Source: Rhodovastum atsumiense | GTDB taxonomy: Bacteria; Pseudomonadota; Alphaproteobacteria; Acetobacterales; Acetobacteraceae | Assembly: GCA_026225115.1 (NCBI GenBank) | Contig: JAMFSE010000033.1 | Coordinates: 1 to 44,246, forward strand | Length of the DNA: 44,246 bases | Reading direction: 5' to 3' | Shown here: positions 15,123-24,147 of the stretch, one piece after another | How positions within the stretch are numbered: position 1 is the stretch's first letter | Layout of the letters: each line of letters begins with the position of its first letter | Notes under the pieces: generated by a model | The model's database searches: none | Told to the model about the DNA's origin: nothing | Seen by the model: the letters and a program-made list of their open reading frames with translations, nothing else | Position numbers and translations under genes: made by a program

Positions 15123-17231
15123 TCAGGCCTGGTAAACTGCCAGCGCATCCAAAGCTTCGATCTCCGCGCCGTGCACCCGCAACGGATTGATCTCCAACAC
15201 GGCGAGGTTTGGCCCCAACGCTTCCGCGGCTTGCGCGATGGCCACGATCACTTCGCTCAGTCGATCAAGATCAGCCGCCGGCTGGCCGCGGAACCCTTGC
15301 AAAAGCCGCGCGCCGCGCAAGGCCATCAACATGGCCCGCACCGCCGCCGCATCCAGCGGCGCCAGTCGGATCGCGCGGTCCTCCAGAATTTCCGTCAGCA
15401 CCCCGCCAAGCCCGGCGCTGACCGCCAGACCCCATTCCGGATCGCGCACGATACCGACGATCAACTCCGTGCCGGCGCCTCGCATCGGCGAGACCAGCAC
15501 GCCGTCGATCGCAGCCGCCGGCGCATGGTTTTTCACCGACGCAATAATCTCCTCGAACACGCGCGCCGCGTCTGTTGCCGCGACGTTCAGCCGCACCCCG
15601 CCGGCCTCGGTCTTATGCGCAATATCGGGCGATGCGATTTTGAGCGCAGCCGGGCCGCCGATCGAGGCCGCGGCCCGTCCGGCCGCCTCAGCATCAGCGA
15701 CGAGTACCGATTTGATCACCGGCACACCACGTTCGGCCAGATAGGCCAGCGTCTCGCGCTCGCCTTGCGGCTGCGTGCCGGCGGCAACCACTGCCTGACC
15801 CGTTGGCATTTCCAGCGCGAGGCGCTCCGACCAGCGCTGCAGATGTGCCAGCGCTCGTACCCCGATATCGAGGTTCGGCAAAATCGGATCAATCCCGGCA
15901 TCGCGCATGAATTCCAGCCGCGCTTCGCTGACATCCTGCACGGTGGTGTTGGCCACCATCGGCACCCGGCCGGCGGTGCGGAAGGCCTTGCCGATGGGCC
16001 GGATGCCGTCGCCGAGCAACGCGACCTCGGTTGGCGTGTTCGGCAGCAGAGTGACAACCAGCACCATCCCGATATTCGGGTCCTCGCACACCGCGCGGAT
16101 CGCGTCGGTCCAAATCTCCGGGGTCTGCACCACGGCGCCCGTGACATCGAGCGGGTTGAGCGTGGCGGCAAAAGACGGCAGCACTTCCCGCAATTTCGCC
16201 TGGGTCGGTTCCGACCACTGGGGGACGTCCAGGCCGTAAATACTGGCAAGATCGGCATACATGGCGCAGGCGCCGCCGGAGATCGAAAGCATGCCGATGC
16301 GCGCAGGATAAATTGGCCCCACCCGCGCCAGCACATTGGCGGTGATGATCAGTTCTTCGATCGAGTACACCCGGGTGATGGCGTAGCGCTGGCACATCGC
16401 GTCGAAAATGCCGTCATCGCCAAGCAGCGATCCGGTATGCGCCTGCGCGATCGCGGCGGACATTTCGCTGCGGCCAAGCTTCAGCAGCACGATCGGTTTG
16501 CGCGCCGCCCGCGCCTTGGCCGCCGCCGCCGCAAACCGCGCCGGATTGTTGATTGATTCCGCATAAATGCCGATCGCCTTCACGGCGTCGTCATTGACGA
16601 GATATTCGACGATATCAGCAAGCCCGATATCCGCCTCATTGCCGGTGGCAGCCAGGAATGAGAGCCCGATGGCCTGCGTATGCGCGAACTTACCCAGCTC
16701 ATTTGCAATGGCGCCGGATTGCGAAACCAGCGCCAGCGAGCCTGCCCGCACCGGCAGCCGGCTGTTGATCGAGGTGACTGCGGAGCGGTGCGCAATATTG
16801 GCATAGCCCATCGAATTCGGCCCCATCAGCCGAATCCCCAGCTCCCGCGCGACGGCCGCCACATCATCCTGCATCGCCGCCCCTTCGGGCCCCGCTTCGG
16901 CAAAGCCCGAGGTCAGGATCACGGCGCGGCGAATGCCTGCTGCCGCGGCGTCGCGCAGCGCCTCCGTCACCGCCGTGGCGGGTACGTAGATATAGGCCAT
17001 ATCGATCGGCAGATCGGCCTCGGTGCAGCTTTTAAACCCCGGCAACCCATGCGCCATATTGCCGTTGCGGTTGACCGCCAGCAGGCTGCCTTCGTGGCCA
17101 AACCGCTCGAAGCGGCTGTGGATCAACTTGCTCCACTCCGATTTATCCGATGCACCGACCAGTGCGATATCGCGCGCCTGGAAAAAGCCGGTCAGGTCTT
17201 CACCCGCCAGGGTCTCTGAATCTTGAGGCAT
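15123..17231 (-). CDS. ADP-forming acyl-CoA synthetase (acetate-CoA ligase family)
   Basis: A 702 aa protein with alpha and beta parts fused. An N-terminal CoA-binding Rossmann domain (DIALVGASDKSEWSKLIHSRF) is followed by a succinyl-CoA-ligase-like region with GPNSMGYANI and LVSQSGAIANELGKFA. The phosphohistidine loop AHTGSLLGDDGIFDAM comes next. The C-terminal ATP-grasp domain holds GGPAALKIASPDIAHKTEAGG. It interconverts acid + ATP + CoA with acyl-CoA + ADP + Pi. It heads a minus-strand operon with the NPD-type flavoprotein and a crotonase, so it probably activates the imported carboxylic acid. AAGGAACTT precedes the ATG. Substrate not determinable from sequence. Confidence 0.87.
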   Translation of the reverse strand: MPQDSETLAGEDLTGFFQARDIALVGASDKSEWSKLIHSRFERFGHEGSLLAVNRNGNMAHGLPGFKSCTEADLPIDMAYIYVPATAVTEALRDAAAAGIRRAVILTSGFAEAGPEGAAMQDDVAAVARELGIRLMGPNSMGYANIAHRSAVTSINSRLPVRAGSLALVSQSGAIANELGKFAHTQAIGLSFLAATGNEADIGLADIVEYLVNDDAVKAIGIYAESINNPARFAAAAAKARAARKPIVLLKLGRSEMSAAIAQAHTGSLLGDDGIFDAMCQRYAITRVYSIEELIITANVLARVGPIYPARIGMLSISGGACAMYADLASIYGLDVPQWSEPTQAKLREVLPSFAATLNPLDVTGAVVQTPEIWTDAIRAVCEDPNIGMVLVVTLLPNTPTEVALLGDGIRPIGKAFRTAGRVPMVANTTVQDVSEARLEFMRDAGIDPILPNLDIGVRALAHLQRWSERLALEMPTGQAVVAAGTQPQGERETLAYLAERGVPVIKSVLVADAEAAGRAAASIGGPAALKIASPDIAHKTEAGGVRLNVAATDAARVFEEIIASVKNHAPAAAIDGVLVSPMRGAGTELIVGIVRDPEWGLAVSAGLGGVLTEILEDRAIRLAPLDAAAVRAMLMALRGARLLQGFRGQPAADLDRLSEVIVAIAQAAEALGPNLAVLEINPLRVHGAEIEALDALAVYQA

Positions 17232-17267
17232 AAGTTCCTTGAACTTCCACTTTCCGGAATTGTTGAA

Positions 17268-18494
17268 CTATTTATGCTTGCCTAATGTGAATAACGCCAG
17301 GGATGCAAGAGCGAACAGGGGAATCAGGCCCCAGATCGCCGGCAGATACGAGTGCTCCACGTCAAAAACCCGATTTGCCATCAACGGCCCCAGCCCGGCC
17401 GAGAGCGACCACAACCCCGAAATAGTGCCGAAAATAGTTCCGTACCGCGCGGTGCCGAAACGCTGGGCGGTGAGGAAGGCAATCGCGTTTACCTCGGCGC
17501 CGACGCATAGACCGATTATCAATACCGCAGCCATCGTCGCCGGTATCGAGCCCGGCGCCAGAACAAAACATAGACAGCTGGCAATTGGGGTGCCTAAGCA
17601 AAACCCGCCGATGATATTGCCGTCCATGCGATCCAGCAGAAAGCCGCTGGTAAGCCGCCCGGCAACGGTTGCGATGCCAAAGATTCCCGCAATTGCGGCT
17701 GCATCCTTAGGCCCAATGCCGGATGCAACCATGATGGGAATGAAGTTCACCAGTATCGCCAGCGCCGCAAAGGTGAAGCAGAAAGCTGCAGTCCCGAGCT
17801 TCAAGAAAGGGAATGACAGAAGTGCCGCGCGGGCTTCCATGCTGGCGGAATCCGGCGTCGCACTGCGCGTTCGCAGAGCGGTGACCTGCGCCTGATCGGC
17901 AGGGCTGCGCAGGCAAAAATAGAAGATCGGCCAGGCGCTAACAAAGGCGATTGCCGGTAGCAGCCGATAGGCCATCCGCCAGCCGAAATGCTCGATCAGA
18001 ACCGTGCTCAACAAGGGTATTCCGGACGAAGCGACAGCCGTCCCGCACAGCATCACCGCCAGCGCCAGGCCACGGCCGCGCTTAAAAAAGCCGGTGACGG
18101 AAACGGCCCATATCGCCGGCGTCAATGCCAGCGACCCTATGCCGAACAGCAGCCATAGCACGCGCCAAAGCCCTAGGCTTGGTGTTGCCAGGGAAAGCAG
18201 CGCCATGCCGGCAAGAAACAACACCGAACCCGGCAGCGCGATCCGCCGCGGGCCGACACGATCAATCAGCACTCCCACCAGCGATGAACCCAGGACGCCT
18301 ACGATCATAATGACGGTAAAGCCGGAGGTGATCGCCGCCCGTGACCAACCGAACTGCTGCTGCAATGGGCCTAAAAATGCGCCCACGGAATAAGTGGGCA
18401 TTGCGGCCAAAGCCATTCCAGCCATGCCGGCCAGCACGACCGGCCAGTGCGCCCGCCACTCACTTTTTGTGGCTAAAGCTTCATCCTGGTTCAT
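17268..18494 (-). CDS. MFS transporter
   Basis: A 12-helix major facilitator of about 408 aa. The first helix pair has GMALAAMPTYSVGAFLGPLQQQFGWSRAAITSGFT, here given only as an extent (first 60 residues), and the loop-2-type motif GVLIDRVGPRRIALPG follows. A cytoplasmic central loop separates two six-helix halves. The sequence resembles monocarboxylate/oxalate-formate-type carriers. I use the ATG at 18494 because it overlaps, as ATGA, the stop of a 19-codon leader ORF that has a very strong ribosome site; a GTG five codons upstream has none. It lies 36 bases upstream of the CoA synthetase gene on the same strand, so it likely imports or exports a compound of that pathway. Confidence 0.82.
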   Translation of the reverse strand: MNQDEALATKSEWRAHWPVVLAGMAGMALAAMPTYSVGAFLGPLQQQFGWSRAAITSGFTVIMIVGVLGSSLVGVLIDRVGPRRIALPGSVLFLAGMALLSLATPSLGLWRVLWLLFGIGSLALTPAIWAVSVTGFFKRGRGLALAVMLCGTAVASSGIPLLSTVLIEHFGWRMAYRLLPAIAFVSAWPIFYFCLRSPADQAQVTALRTRSATPDSASMEARAALLSFPFLKLGTAAFCFTFAALAILVNFIPIMVASGIGPKDAAAIAGIFGIATVAGRLTSGFLLDRMDGNIIGGFCLGTPIASCLCFVLAPGSIPATMAAVLIIGLCVGAEVNAIAFLTAQRFGTARYGTIFGTISGLWSLSAGLGPLMANRVFDVEHSYLPAIWGLIPLFALASLALFTLGKHK

Positions 18495-18550
18495 GCGACG
18501 CGCGCCCACACGCCGGAAACCGCGGCAATAAAGCCATGGCCGATATCCAT
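18491..18550 (-). CDS. 19-codon leader ORF coupled to the MFS gene
   Basis: A short frame encoding MDIGHGFIAAVSGVWARVA and ending in a TGA that overlaps the MFS start as ATGA. A GGAGGA ribosome site lies six bases before its ATG, while the MFS start itself has no clear site. The arrangement suggests translation of the leader delivers ribosomes to the transporter. Whether the peptide acts by itself, for example as a small membrane subunit or an attenuation sensor, cannot be told. No homologue is recognised. Confidence 0.5.
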   Translation of the reverse strand: MDIGHGFIAAVSGVWARVA

Positions 18551-18767
18551 GTTGTTTCCTCCGCCCGCTTGTTCTCCAAAAGCTCCGTTTTCGGGCTGAC
18601 TGGTTAGGGCTTATCCAAGCAGTTTCAGTGGATTCACCTGCTGTTGCAACAGGTTTCGCCGCAGTCTCGGGGCCCGTAATTTTGACAGCCGGGATAGCCC
18701 TCTCTACACGAGGCTGCGTCCCATTTTGGCGATCGGCGGAAGTCGGCGCCCCAGAGAGAACCCTCCG

Positions 18768-19802
18768 ATGAAACTTGGCCTTGAACTTGGATATAGCGGC
18801 GCGAAGCTCGCTTTGCCGATGGACAAAATCCTGCTGGCGGAAAAACTGGGCTTTGACTCGCTATGGACGGCCGAAGCCTACGGCTCGGATGCGATGACGC
18901 CACTGGCCTATATTGCGGCGCTGACCAAAAATATCCGGCTCGGCACCGGCATTGCCCAACTCGCCGCCCGCACGCCGGCCAACCTCGCCATGTCCGCGCA
19001 AACGCTGGATGCGCTGGCCGGCGAGGGCCGGATGATTGTCGGCCTCGGCGTCTCCGGACCGCAGATCGTCGAGGGATGGTACGGCCAGCCCTGGGGCAAG
19101 CCCGCGGACCGGATTCGCGACTATGTCGCCATCATGAAAAAAATCTGGCGGCGCGAAGGTCCGGTGACCCATGACGGGCCGGAAATTCAGCTGCCATACC
19201 ACGGCCCAGGTTCGTCGGGCCTCGGCAAGCCGCTCAAAAGCATCCTGCACGGCAATCCAAACATCCCGGTCATGCTGGGCACCAGCACGAAAGGCAATAT
19301 CCGCCTCACCGGCGAGATCGCCGACGGCTGGATCACCATGCACATCATCCCGGAAACCCTGCCAGCCAAAATCGAACCTTTAAAACAGGGGATTGCAAAG
19401 CGAAACGATGGCAAAACCCTGAAAGACTTTGAAATCGTCACCAGCCTGCGCGCAATCATCACGAACGACGTGAAGGGCGCCATGGCCGAAGGACGCGCCT
19501 TCATCGCGCTCTATGTGGGTGGCATGGGCGCCCAAGGTCAGAACTACCACAAGGACGCAATGATCGAGAGCGGCTTTGCCGCCGAAGCCGAACGCATCCA
19601 GGAACTCTACCTCGCCGGCCGCAAACAGGAAGCCGAAGCCGCGGTGCCAGACGAATACCTGGACCAGAGAGCGCTTTACGGCACGCCGGAACGAATCAAA
19701 CAACGCTTCGCAGCATGGCGTGATTCGGAGTTCACAACGCTGCGCCTGACCGACGTTACCGAAGAAGCCATGGAACTCATGGCAAAGATCGCAAGCGCGT
19801 GA
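18768..19802 (+). CDS. Luciferase-like (LLM class) flavin oxidoreductase
   Basis: A 344 aa TIM-barrel protein of the luciferase-like monooxygenase family. N-terminal MKLGLELGYSGAKL is followed by AEKLGFDSLWTAEAYGSD, KNIRLGTGIAQLAARTP and GRMIVGLGVSGPQIVEG, all typical of F420- or FMN-dependent members. The ATG at 18768 has AGAGAGAA at suitable spacing; an in-frame TTG at 18726 lacks one. It is divergent from the MFS gene and ends at a hairpin within a dispersed repeat. Whether it uses F420 or FMNH2 cannot be decided here. Members annotated as F420-dependent are common in alphaproteobacteria. A role in oxidising a substrate of the neighbouring acyl-CoA pathway is likely but unproven. Confidence 0.85.
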   Translation: MKLGLELGYSGAKLALPMDKILLAEKLGFDSLWTAEAYGSDAMTPLAYIAALTKNIRLGTGIAQLAARTPANLAMSAQTLDALAGEGRMIVGLGVSGPQIVEGWYGQPWGKPADRIRDYVAIMKKIWRREGPVTHDGPEIQLPYHGPGSSGLGKPLKSILHGNPNIPVMLGTSTKGNIRLTGEIADGWITMHIIPETLPAKIEPLKQGIAKRNDGKTLKDFEIVTSLRAIITNDVKGAMAEGRAFIALYVGGMGAQGQNYHKDAMIESGFAAEAERIQELYLAGRKQEAEAAVPDEYLDQRALYGTPERIKQRFAAWRDSEFTTLRLTDVTEEAMELMAKIASA

Positions 19803-19810
19803 AGCAAGAA

Positions 19811-19935
19811 GCCGCTTTTTTGAAAAAAAGCGGCGCAAAAAACTTTTGTTATTTTGGGCCATGGGCTGTGGGGGCGCCAACGCCCATGGCCCGGACAACA
19901 AAGTCTTTTTGGTTCTTTTTCTTCAGAAAAAGAAC
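19811..19935. repeat. Three-hairpin dispersed repeat, copy A
   Basis: The left hairpin is GCCGC plus T-run / A-run plus GCGGC (19811-19834). The central perfect 11-bp stem is GGGCCATGGGC (19856-19866) with GCCCATGGCCC (19882-19892). The right hairpin runs from GTTCTTTTT to AAAAAGAAC (19912-19935). The whole unit lies between the convergent LLM and crotonase genes and can terminate transcription from both sides. It aligns along its length with the element at 38262-38383, sharing the central ATGGGCT...CGCCCAT, the AAGTxTTTTTGGTTC arm and the outer hairpins. Confidence 0.85.
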
Positions 19936-19940
19936 TGCTT

Positions 19941-20765
19941 TTAATTGGCTTTATTTGGATCGTAGTACGCGAGCTTAGGGTCCAGCGGCGGAAACTGCGG
20001 CGGCCGTTTTTCCTTGAAGGATTGGATGCCTTCGGCGAAATCGGCGCTCACCAGCGCGTCGCACAGCAAGCCTTCGGAGCGATCGTAGGCTGCGCTTAGA
20101 TTGCTCATCAGGTCGGTGTAGATTTGCCGCTTCATGATGCTCAGCGATGACGGCGCGCAGGTTGCGGCAATTTCCTTGCAGTAGGCAAAGGCGGTGTCGA
20201 ACAGCGCTTCCGTGTCGACGATCCGGTTTGCCAGACCGATTGCCAAGGCTTCCCTGGCGTCGATATTCCGGGCGGACATCAGCAGGTCCATTGCCGCCCC
20301 CGCGCCGATCAGCCGCGGCAATAGCCAGGTCAGGCCGAGCTCGGCGACCAGGCCGCGCTTGGCGTAGACTATGGCGAGTTTGAGATCTTCGGCGACGAAG
20401 CGAATATCGCAGCATAGCATGAGGACAACGCCAAAACCGATGCAGGGGCCTTGAATGACGCCGACAACCGGCTTGCCGATCGACAGCGGCAGCCAATAGG
20501 GCCGGGGATCGCGATAGGCGGCGGAATCTTCGCCGCCGGCGAGATTGCTCAACCCCGACATATCGGCGCCGGCGCAAAATGCCCGGCCCGCGCCGCGCAG
20601 CAGAATCACCCGAACCCGAGGCGATTTTGTCATCTCGTCCAGGATGTCGAAATAGATCCGCCCCATGCCCGGCGCCCAGGCATTGAGGCGCTCGGGCCGG
20701 TTGATGGTGACGATACCGACGCCGTCACGCACTTCGGAAGTGATCGGGGCGGGGCCGGTATCCAT
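19941..20765 (-). CDS. Enoyl-CoA hydratase/isomerase (crotonase family)
   Basis: A 274 aa crotonase. Features are EVRDGVGIVTINRPERLNA near the N-terminus, oxyanion-hole segments LLRGAGRAFCAGADMSGL and GVIQGPCIGFGVVLMLCCD, and AKRGLVAELGLTWLLPRL. The Glu in VAELGLTW fits a hydratase-type catalytic residue. The ATG at 20765 lies ten bases after the ilvC stop; an earlier in-frame start would overlap ilvC. A co-transcribed crotonase behind ilvC is not a standard branched-chain amino acid arrangement. The gene may belong functionally to the acyl-CoA cluster to its left. It ends just before dispersed repeat copy A. Confidence 0.85.
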   Translation of the reverse strand: MDTGPAPITSEVRDGVGIVTINRPERLNAWAPGMGRIYFDILDEMTKSPRVRVILLRGAGRAFCAGADMSGLSNLAGGEDSAAYRDPRPYWLPLSIGKPVVGVIQGPCIGFGVVLMLCCDIRFVAEDLKLAIVYAKRGLVAELGLTWLLPRLIGAGAAMDLLMSARNIDAREALAIGLANRIVDTEALFDTAFAYCKEIAATCAPSSLSIMKRQIYTDLMSNLSAAYDRSEGLLCDALVSADFAEGIQSFKEKRPPQFPPLDPKLAYYDPNKAN

Positions 20766-20775
20766 CGGTGCGGCT

Positions 20776-21879
<1,104 letters not shown>

Positions 21880-21999
21880 TCAAACAGTGATGACGGCGCT
21901 CCCCTATTCCTTTTTGCGGCGAATGTCACCTTGGGCGGAAGGCCCTGGGCATGAAAGTCCATTGCAAAAACGCCGGGGTTCAAGACTCTCATAAAATTC

Positions 22000-22038
22000 C
22001 GCCATTTGGCCTAATAATATCCTATTGCGTCATTTGGC
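22000..22038. promoter_or_regulatory. Paired direct repeats upstream of the toxin-antitoxin operon
   Basis: CGCCATTTGGC at 22000-22010 and CGTCATTTGGC at 22028-22038 differ at one base and are spaced 28 bp start to start. They flank an AT-rich TAATAAT stretch that could be a -10 box. Paired sites just before an antitoxin gene are typical of autoregulatory operators. This is a visual match only. Confidence 0.4.
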
Positions 22039-22059
22039 GCTTCATGCTAGCCACGACAC

Positions 22060-22497
22060 ATGAACACTCCCGCAACGAAAGGCTTCGCTGACGCGCAATC
22101 CGGTTTTTTGCAGGCGGACATAATTTTCGAGGAGGTCAGCGTCCAGGAATCCGCGGTGATGCTGCGGGCCGTGCTGAATCTGTTTGAGAAATGGTCCCTC
22201 AAATCAAGCGAAATACGGATCTTGCTTGGGTCTCCGGCAGAACGGACGCTGCAGCGCTGGCGCAGCGGGCAAATTGCCGGGGTACCGCATGATACGGTCT
22301 ATCGGCTGGGATGTTTGCTGGGGATTCACAAAGCCCTTCGCTATATGTTTTCGGCGCCGGAGCGCGGCTATGAATGGGTAAAAAAACCTAATGAAGCCTT
22401 CGGAGGCCGCTCGGCGCTCGATAAAATGCTGCAAGGCGCGCCGACGGATATTGCCGAGGTACGGGCATTTTTGGATGCCGAGCGGGCCGGCTGGTGA
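22060..22497 (+). CDS. Xre/MbcA/ParS-type antitoxin (RES-Xre system)
   Basis: A 145 aa protein with the layout of RES-partner antitoxins. An N-terminal helical Xre-like region contains LLGSPAERTLQRWRSGQ. The C-terminal toxin-binding domain (DUF2384-like) contains GIHKALRYMF, WVKKPNEAFGGRSALDKML and the ending FLDAERAGW. Such proteins bind and neutralise the RES toxin and usually repress their own operon. The toxin gene starts inside its stop codon (GTGA overlap), so the pair is translationally coupled. A weak ribosome site precedes the ATG. Paired direct repeats lie 22-60 bp upstream. Confidence 0.87.
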   Translation: MNTPATKGFADAQSGFLQADIIFEEVSVQESAVMLRAVLNLFEKWSLKSSEIRILLGSPAERTLQRWRSGQIAGVPHDTVYRLGCLLGIHKALRYMFSAPERGYEWVKKPNEAFGGRSALDKMLQGAPTDIAEVRAFLDAERAGW

Positions 22498-23171
22498 AAT
22501 GGGCAAAGGCTCACCGGATCATTCGGACGATTTACCCGCCGGTTGATCTGTTTGAGGACCTGGCACCGCCTGAAGACTGGGAAATCCTGGTTGCGGCGGA
22601 GGCCCGGTGCAATCCCCGGATCAGGGATACGGTGGGAAATCTGGCGCTAGTGCCACCGGCGCGGCGCTTGGCTGGACCGACGGCTTCGCTGGTAATGGCC
22701 GCTTTTACCCATGTCTCCAAAGCCCGGCCCAGCCGGTTTTCAGACGGCGCTTACGGCGTCTGGTATTGCGGCGACCGGCTCGAAGTGGCCTTGGCGGAAA
22801 CGGCCTATCATTTCGAACGGTTCATGCGCCTCACCCAGGAGCCACCCGGGGACGCTGATTTTCGCGAGCTCTGCGCCGCCCTGAACGGAAATTTCGTGCC
22901 GCCCCCGCCGGACTGCCTGGACCCGGAGGATTGGCGCAAAGGCCAGGTTTTTGGGCGGGAGGCGCGAGTCCAGGGCAAAGACGGCGTGGTTTATCCAAGC
23001 GTGCGCTATCCAGGCGGCATGGCCGCGGCGGTGTTCTGGCCGGACTGCATCGCTTTGCCCGTCGCGCAGGCGCGGCAGTTTCGCTATCACTGGGATGGCG
23101 CGCGCATGACGCGGTATCTGGTGCATGGCGCCCGCGAATGGGTCCCGATTAACGAAAACGCCCCGCTTTAA
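22494..23171 (+). CDS. RES-domain toxin (NAD-degrading type)
   Basis: A 225 aa RES protein. It starts at GTG 22494, overlapping the antitoxin stop. Conserved features include SRFSDGAYGVWYCGDRLEVALAE with the Arg and Glu of the family core, TAYHFERFM, and VYPSVRYPGG carrying the conserved Ser and Arg. Characterised relatives such as MbcT and the Photorhabdus RES toxin deplete cellular NAD+, causing growth arrest. The C-terminal FRYHWDGARMTRYLV is also typical. No frameshift or missing core motif is visible, so the system looks intact. It converges on the PfkB kinase gene with an overlap of a few bases. Confidence 0.87.
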   Translation: MKWAKAHRIIRTIYPPVDLFEDLAPPEDWEILVAAEARCNPRIRDTVGNLALVPPARRLAGPTASLVMAAFTHVSKARPSRFSDGAYGVWYCGDRLEVALAETAYHFERFMRLTQEPPGDADFRELCAALNGNFVPPPPDCLDPEDWRKGQVFGREARVQGKDGVVYPSVRYPGGMAAAVFWPDCIALPVAQARQFRYHWDGARMTRYLVHGAREWVPINENAPL

Positions 23172-24115
23172 TCCCGGCTCAGCAAGGCCTCGATCGCCGG
23201 GCGCCGAGGCAGCGCGTCGAGCACGCCGAGTGCTGCGGCCGTGCAGGCGCCCGCTGCCGCTCCCCAACGCAGGCAATCCTCGAACGGCCGGTTCTCGGAA
23301 AGGCTGGTTGCAAGGCCGGCGGTGAAGGCGTCGCCGGCGCCGATGGTATCCACCGCCTCAACCTCGAATGCAGGTTGGTACACCGCTGGGCCGCCGTTTC
23401 GCCAGGCGACAGCGCCATTTGCGCCAAACGTAACGATTAGGGTGCCGACGCCGGCGCCCAGTAAGGTCTGCGCCAGCGGTTGGTAGAAATTTACATCCCG
23501 GTTCCCATGGTGGTCAGGCATGCCGAGATCGCGGCCCAGCTGACTGGCCTCAACAGCGTTAACTATAATAATATCGGCGGCTGACAATATCTGCCGCGTG
23601 ATTGCGCGGTACGGCGAAGGATTCAAAATGGTAAGGCAACCCGACCGGCGTGCCGCGGTGAACGCAGCTTCGATGGGTTCGTCCCCAATCTCATACTGCG
23701 CGATGACGAGGCGCGCCTGCGTGAGCCGGGCACCCGCTTGCGCCACATGCCGGGCTGACAAAAGCGCATTGGCGCCGGGAAAAACGGCGATGCAATTCTC
23801 GCCGTTCTTGTCGATAAAGCCGACCCCTGTGCCGGTAGCGCCGGTTTGCCGCACCAACATGCCCAGTGGCAGGTCGGCTTTGTCCAGCGCTGCCTCGGCG
23901 AGCGTGGAAAAAAGATCGTCACCAATTGCCAGCAGCCCATCAACCGTGGCGCCGAGACGCCGCGCCCCCGCTGCGATGTTCAGCCCCTTGCCGCCGGCTT
24001 CGATGAAGCATGATTCCGCGGACAACGACTCTCCGGCCAAAGGAAATCGTTGCACTTTGACACAACAAGCAGCGACAAAACTGCCAAGGACGAATATAGA
24101 ATTGTCTGTACCCAC
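23168..24115 (-). CDS. PfkB-family carbohydrate kinase
   Basis: A ribokinase-type sugar kinase of about 315 aa. The N-terminal VLGSFVAACC is followed by the substrate motif EAGGKGLNIAAGARRLGA. The C-terminal signature DTIGAGDAFTAGLA includes the catalytic Asp. I prefer the GTG at 24115, which has AAGGA seven bases upstream; an in-frame ATG at 24136 has no site and would leave only 11 bases to the divergent regulator. The sugar is unknown; ribose- or fructose-type substrates are typical of the family. It is divergent from a GntR/UTRA regulator that probably controls it. No sugar transporter gene is adjacent. Confidence 0.85.
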   Translation of the reverse strand: MGTDNSIFVLGSFVAACCVKVQRFPLAGESLSAESCFIEAGGKGLNIAAGARRLGATVDGLLAIGDDLFSTLAEAALDKADLPLGMLVRQTGATGTGVGFIDKNGENCIAVFPGANALLSARHVAQAGARLTQARLVIAQYEIGDEPIEAAFTAARRSGCLTILNPSPYRAITRQILSAADIIIVNAVEASQLGRDLGMPDHHGNRDVNFYQPLAQTLLGAGVGTLIVTFGANGAVAWRNGGPAVYQPAFEVEAVDTIGAGDAFTAGLATSLSENRPFEDCLRWGAAAGACTAAALGVLDALPRRPAIEALLSRD

Positions 24116-24147
24116 TTGTTGATCCTTACCTGCCATGAAAGTAGAGC

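Noticed and set aside
15171-16556. 461-codon frame antisense to the CoA synthetase
   Set aside because: Composition is His/Arg-rich and mirrors the true gene; no motif recognised.
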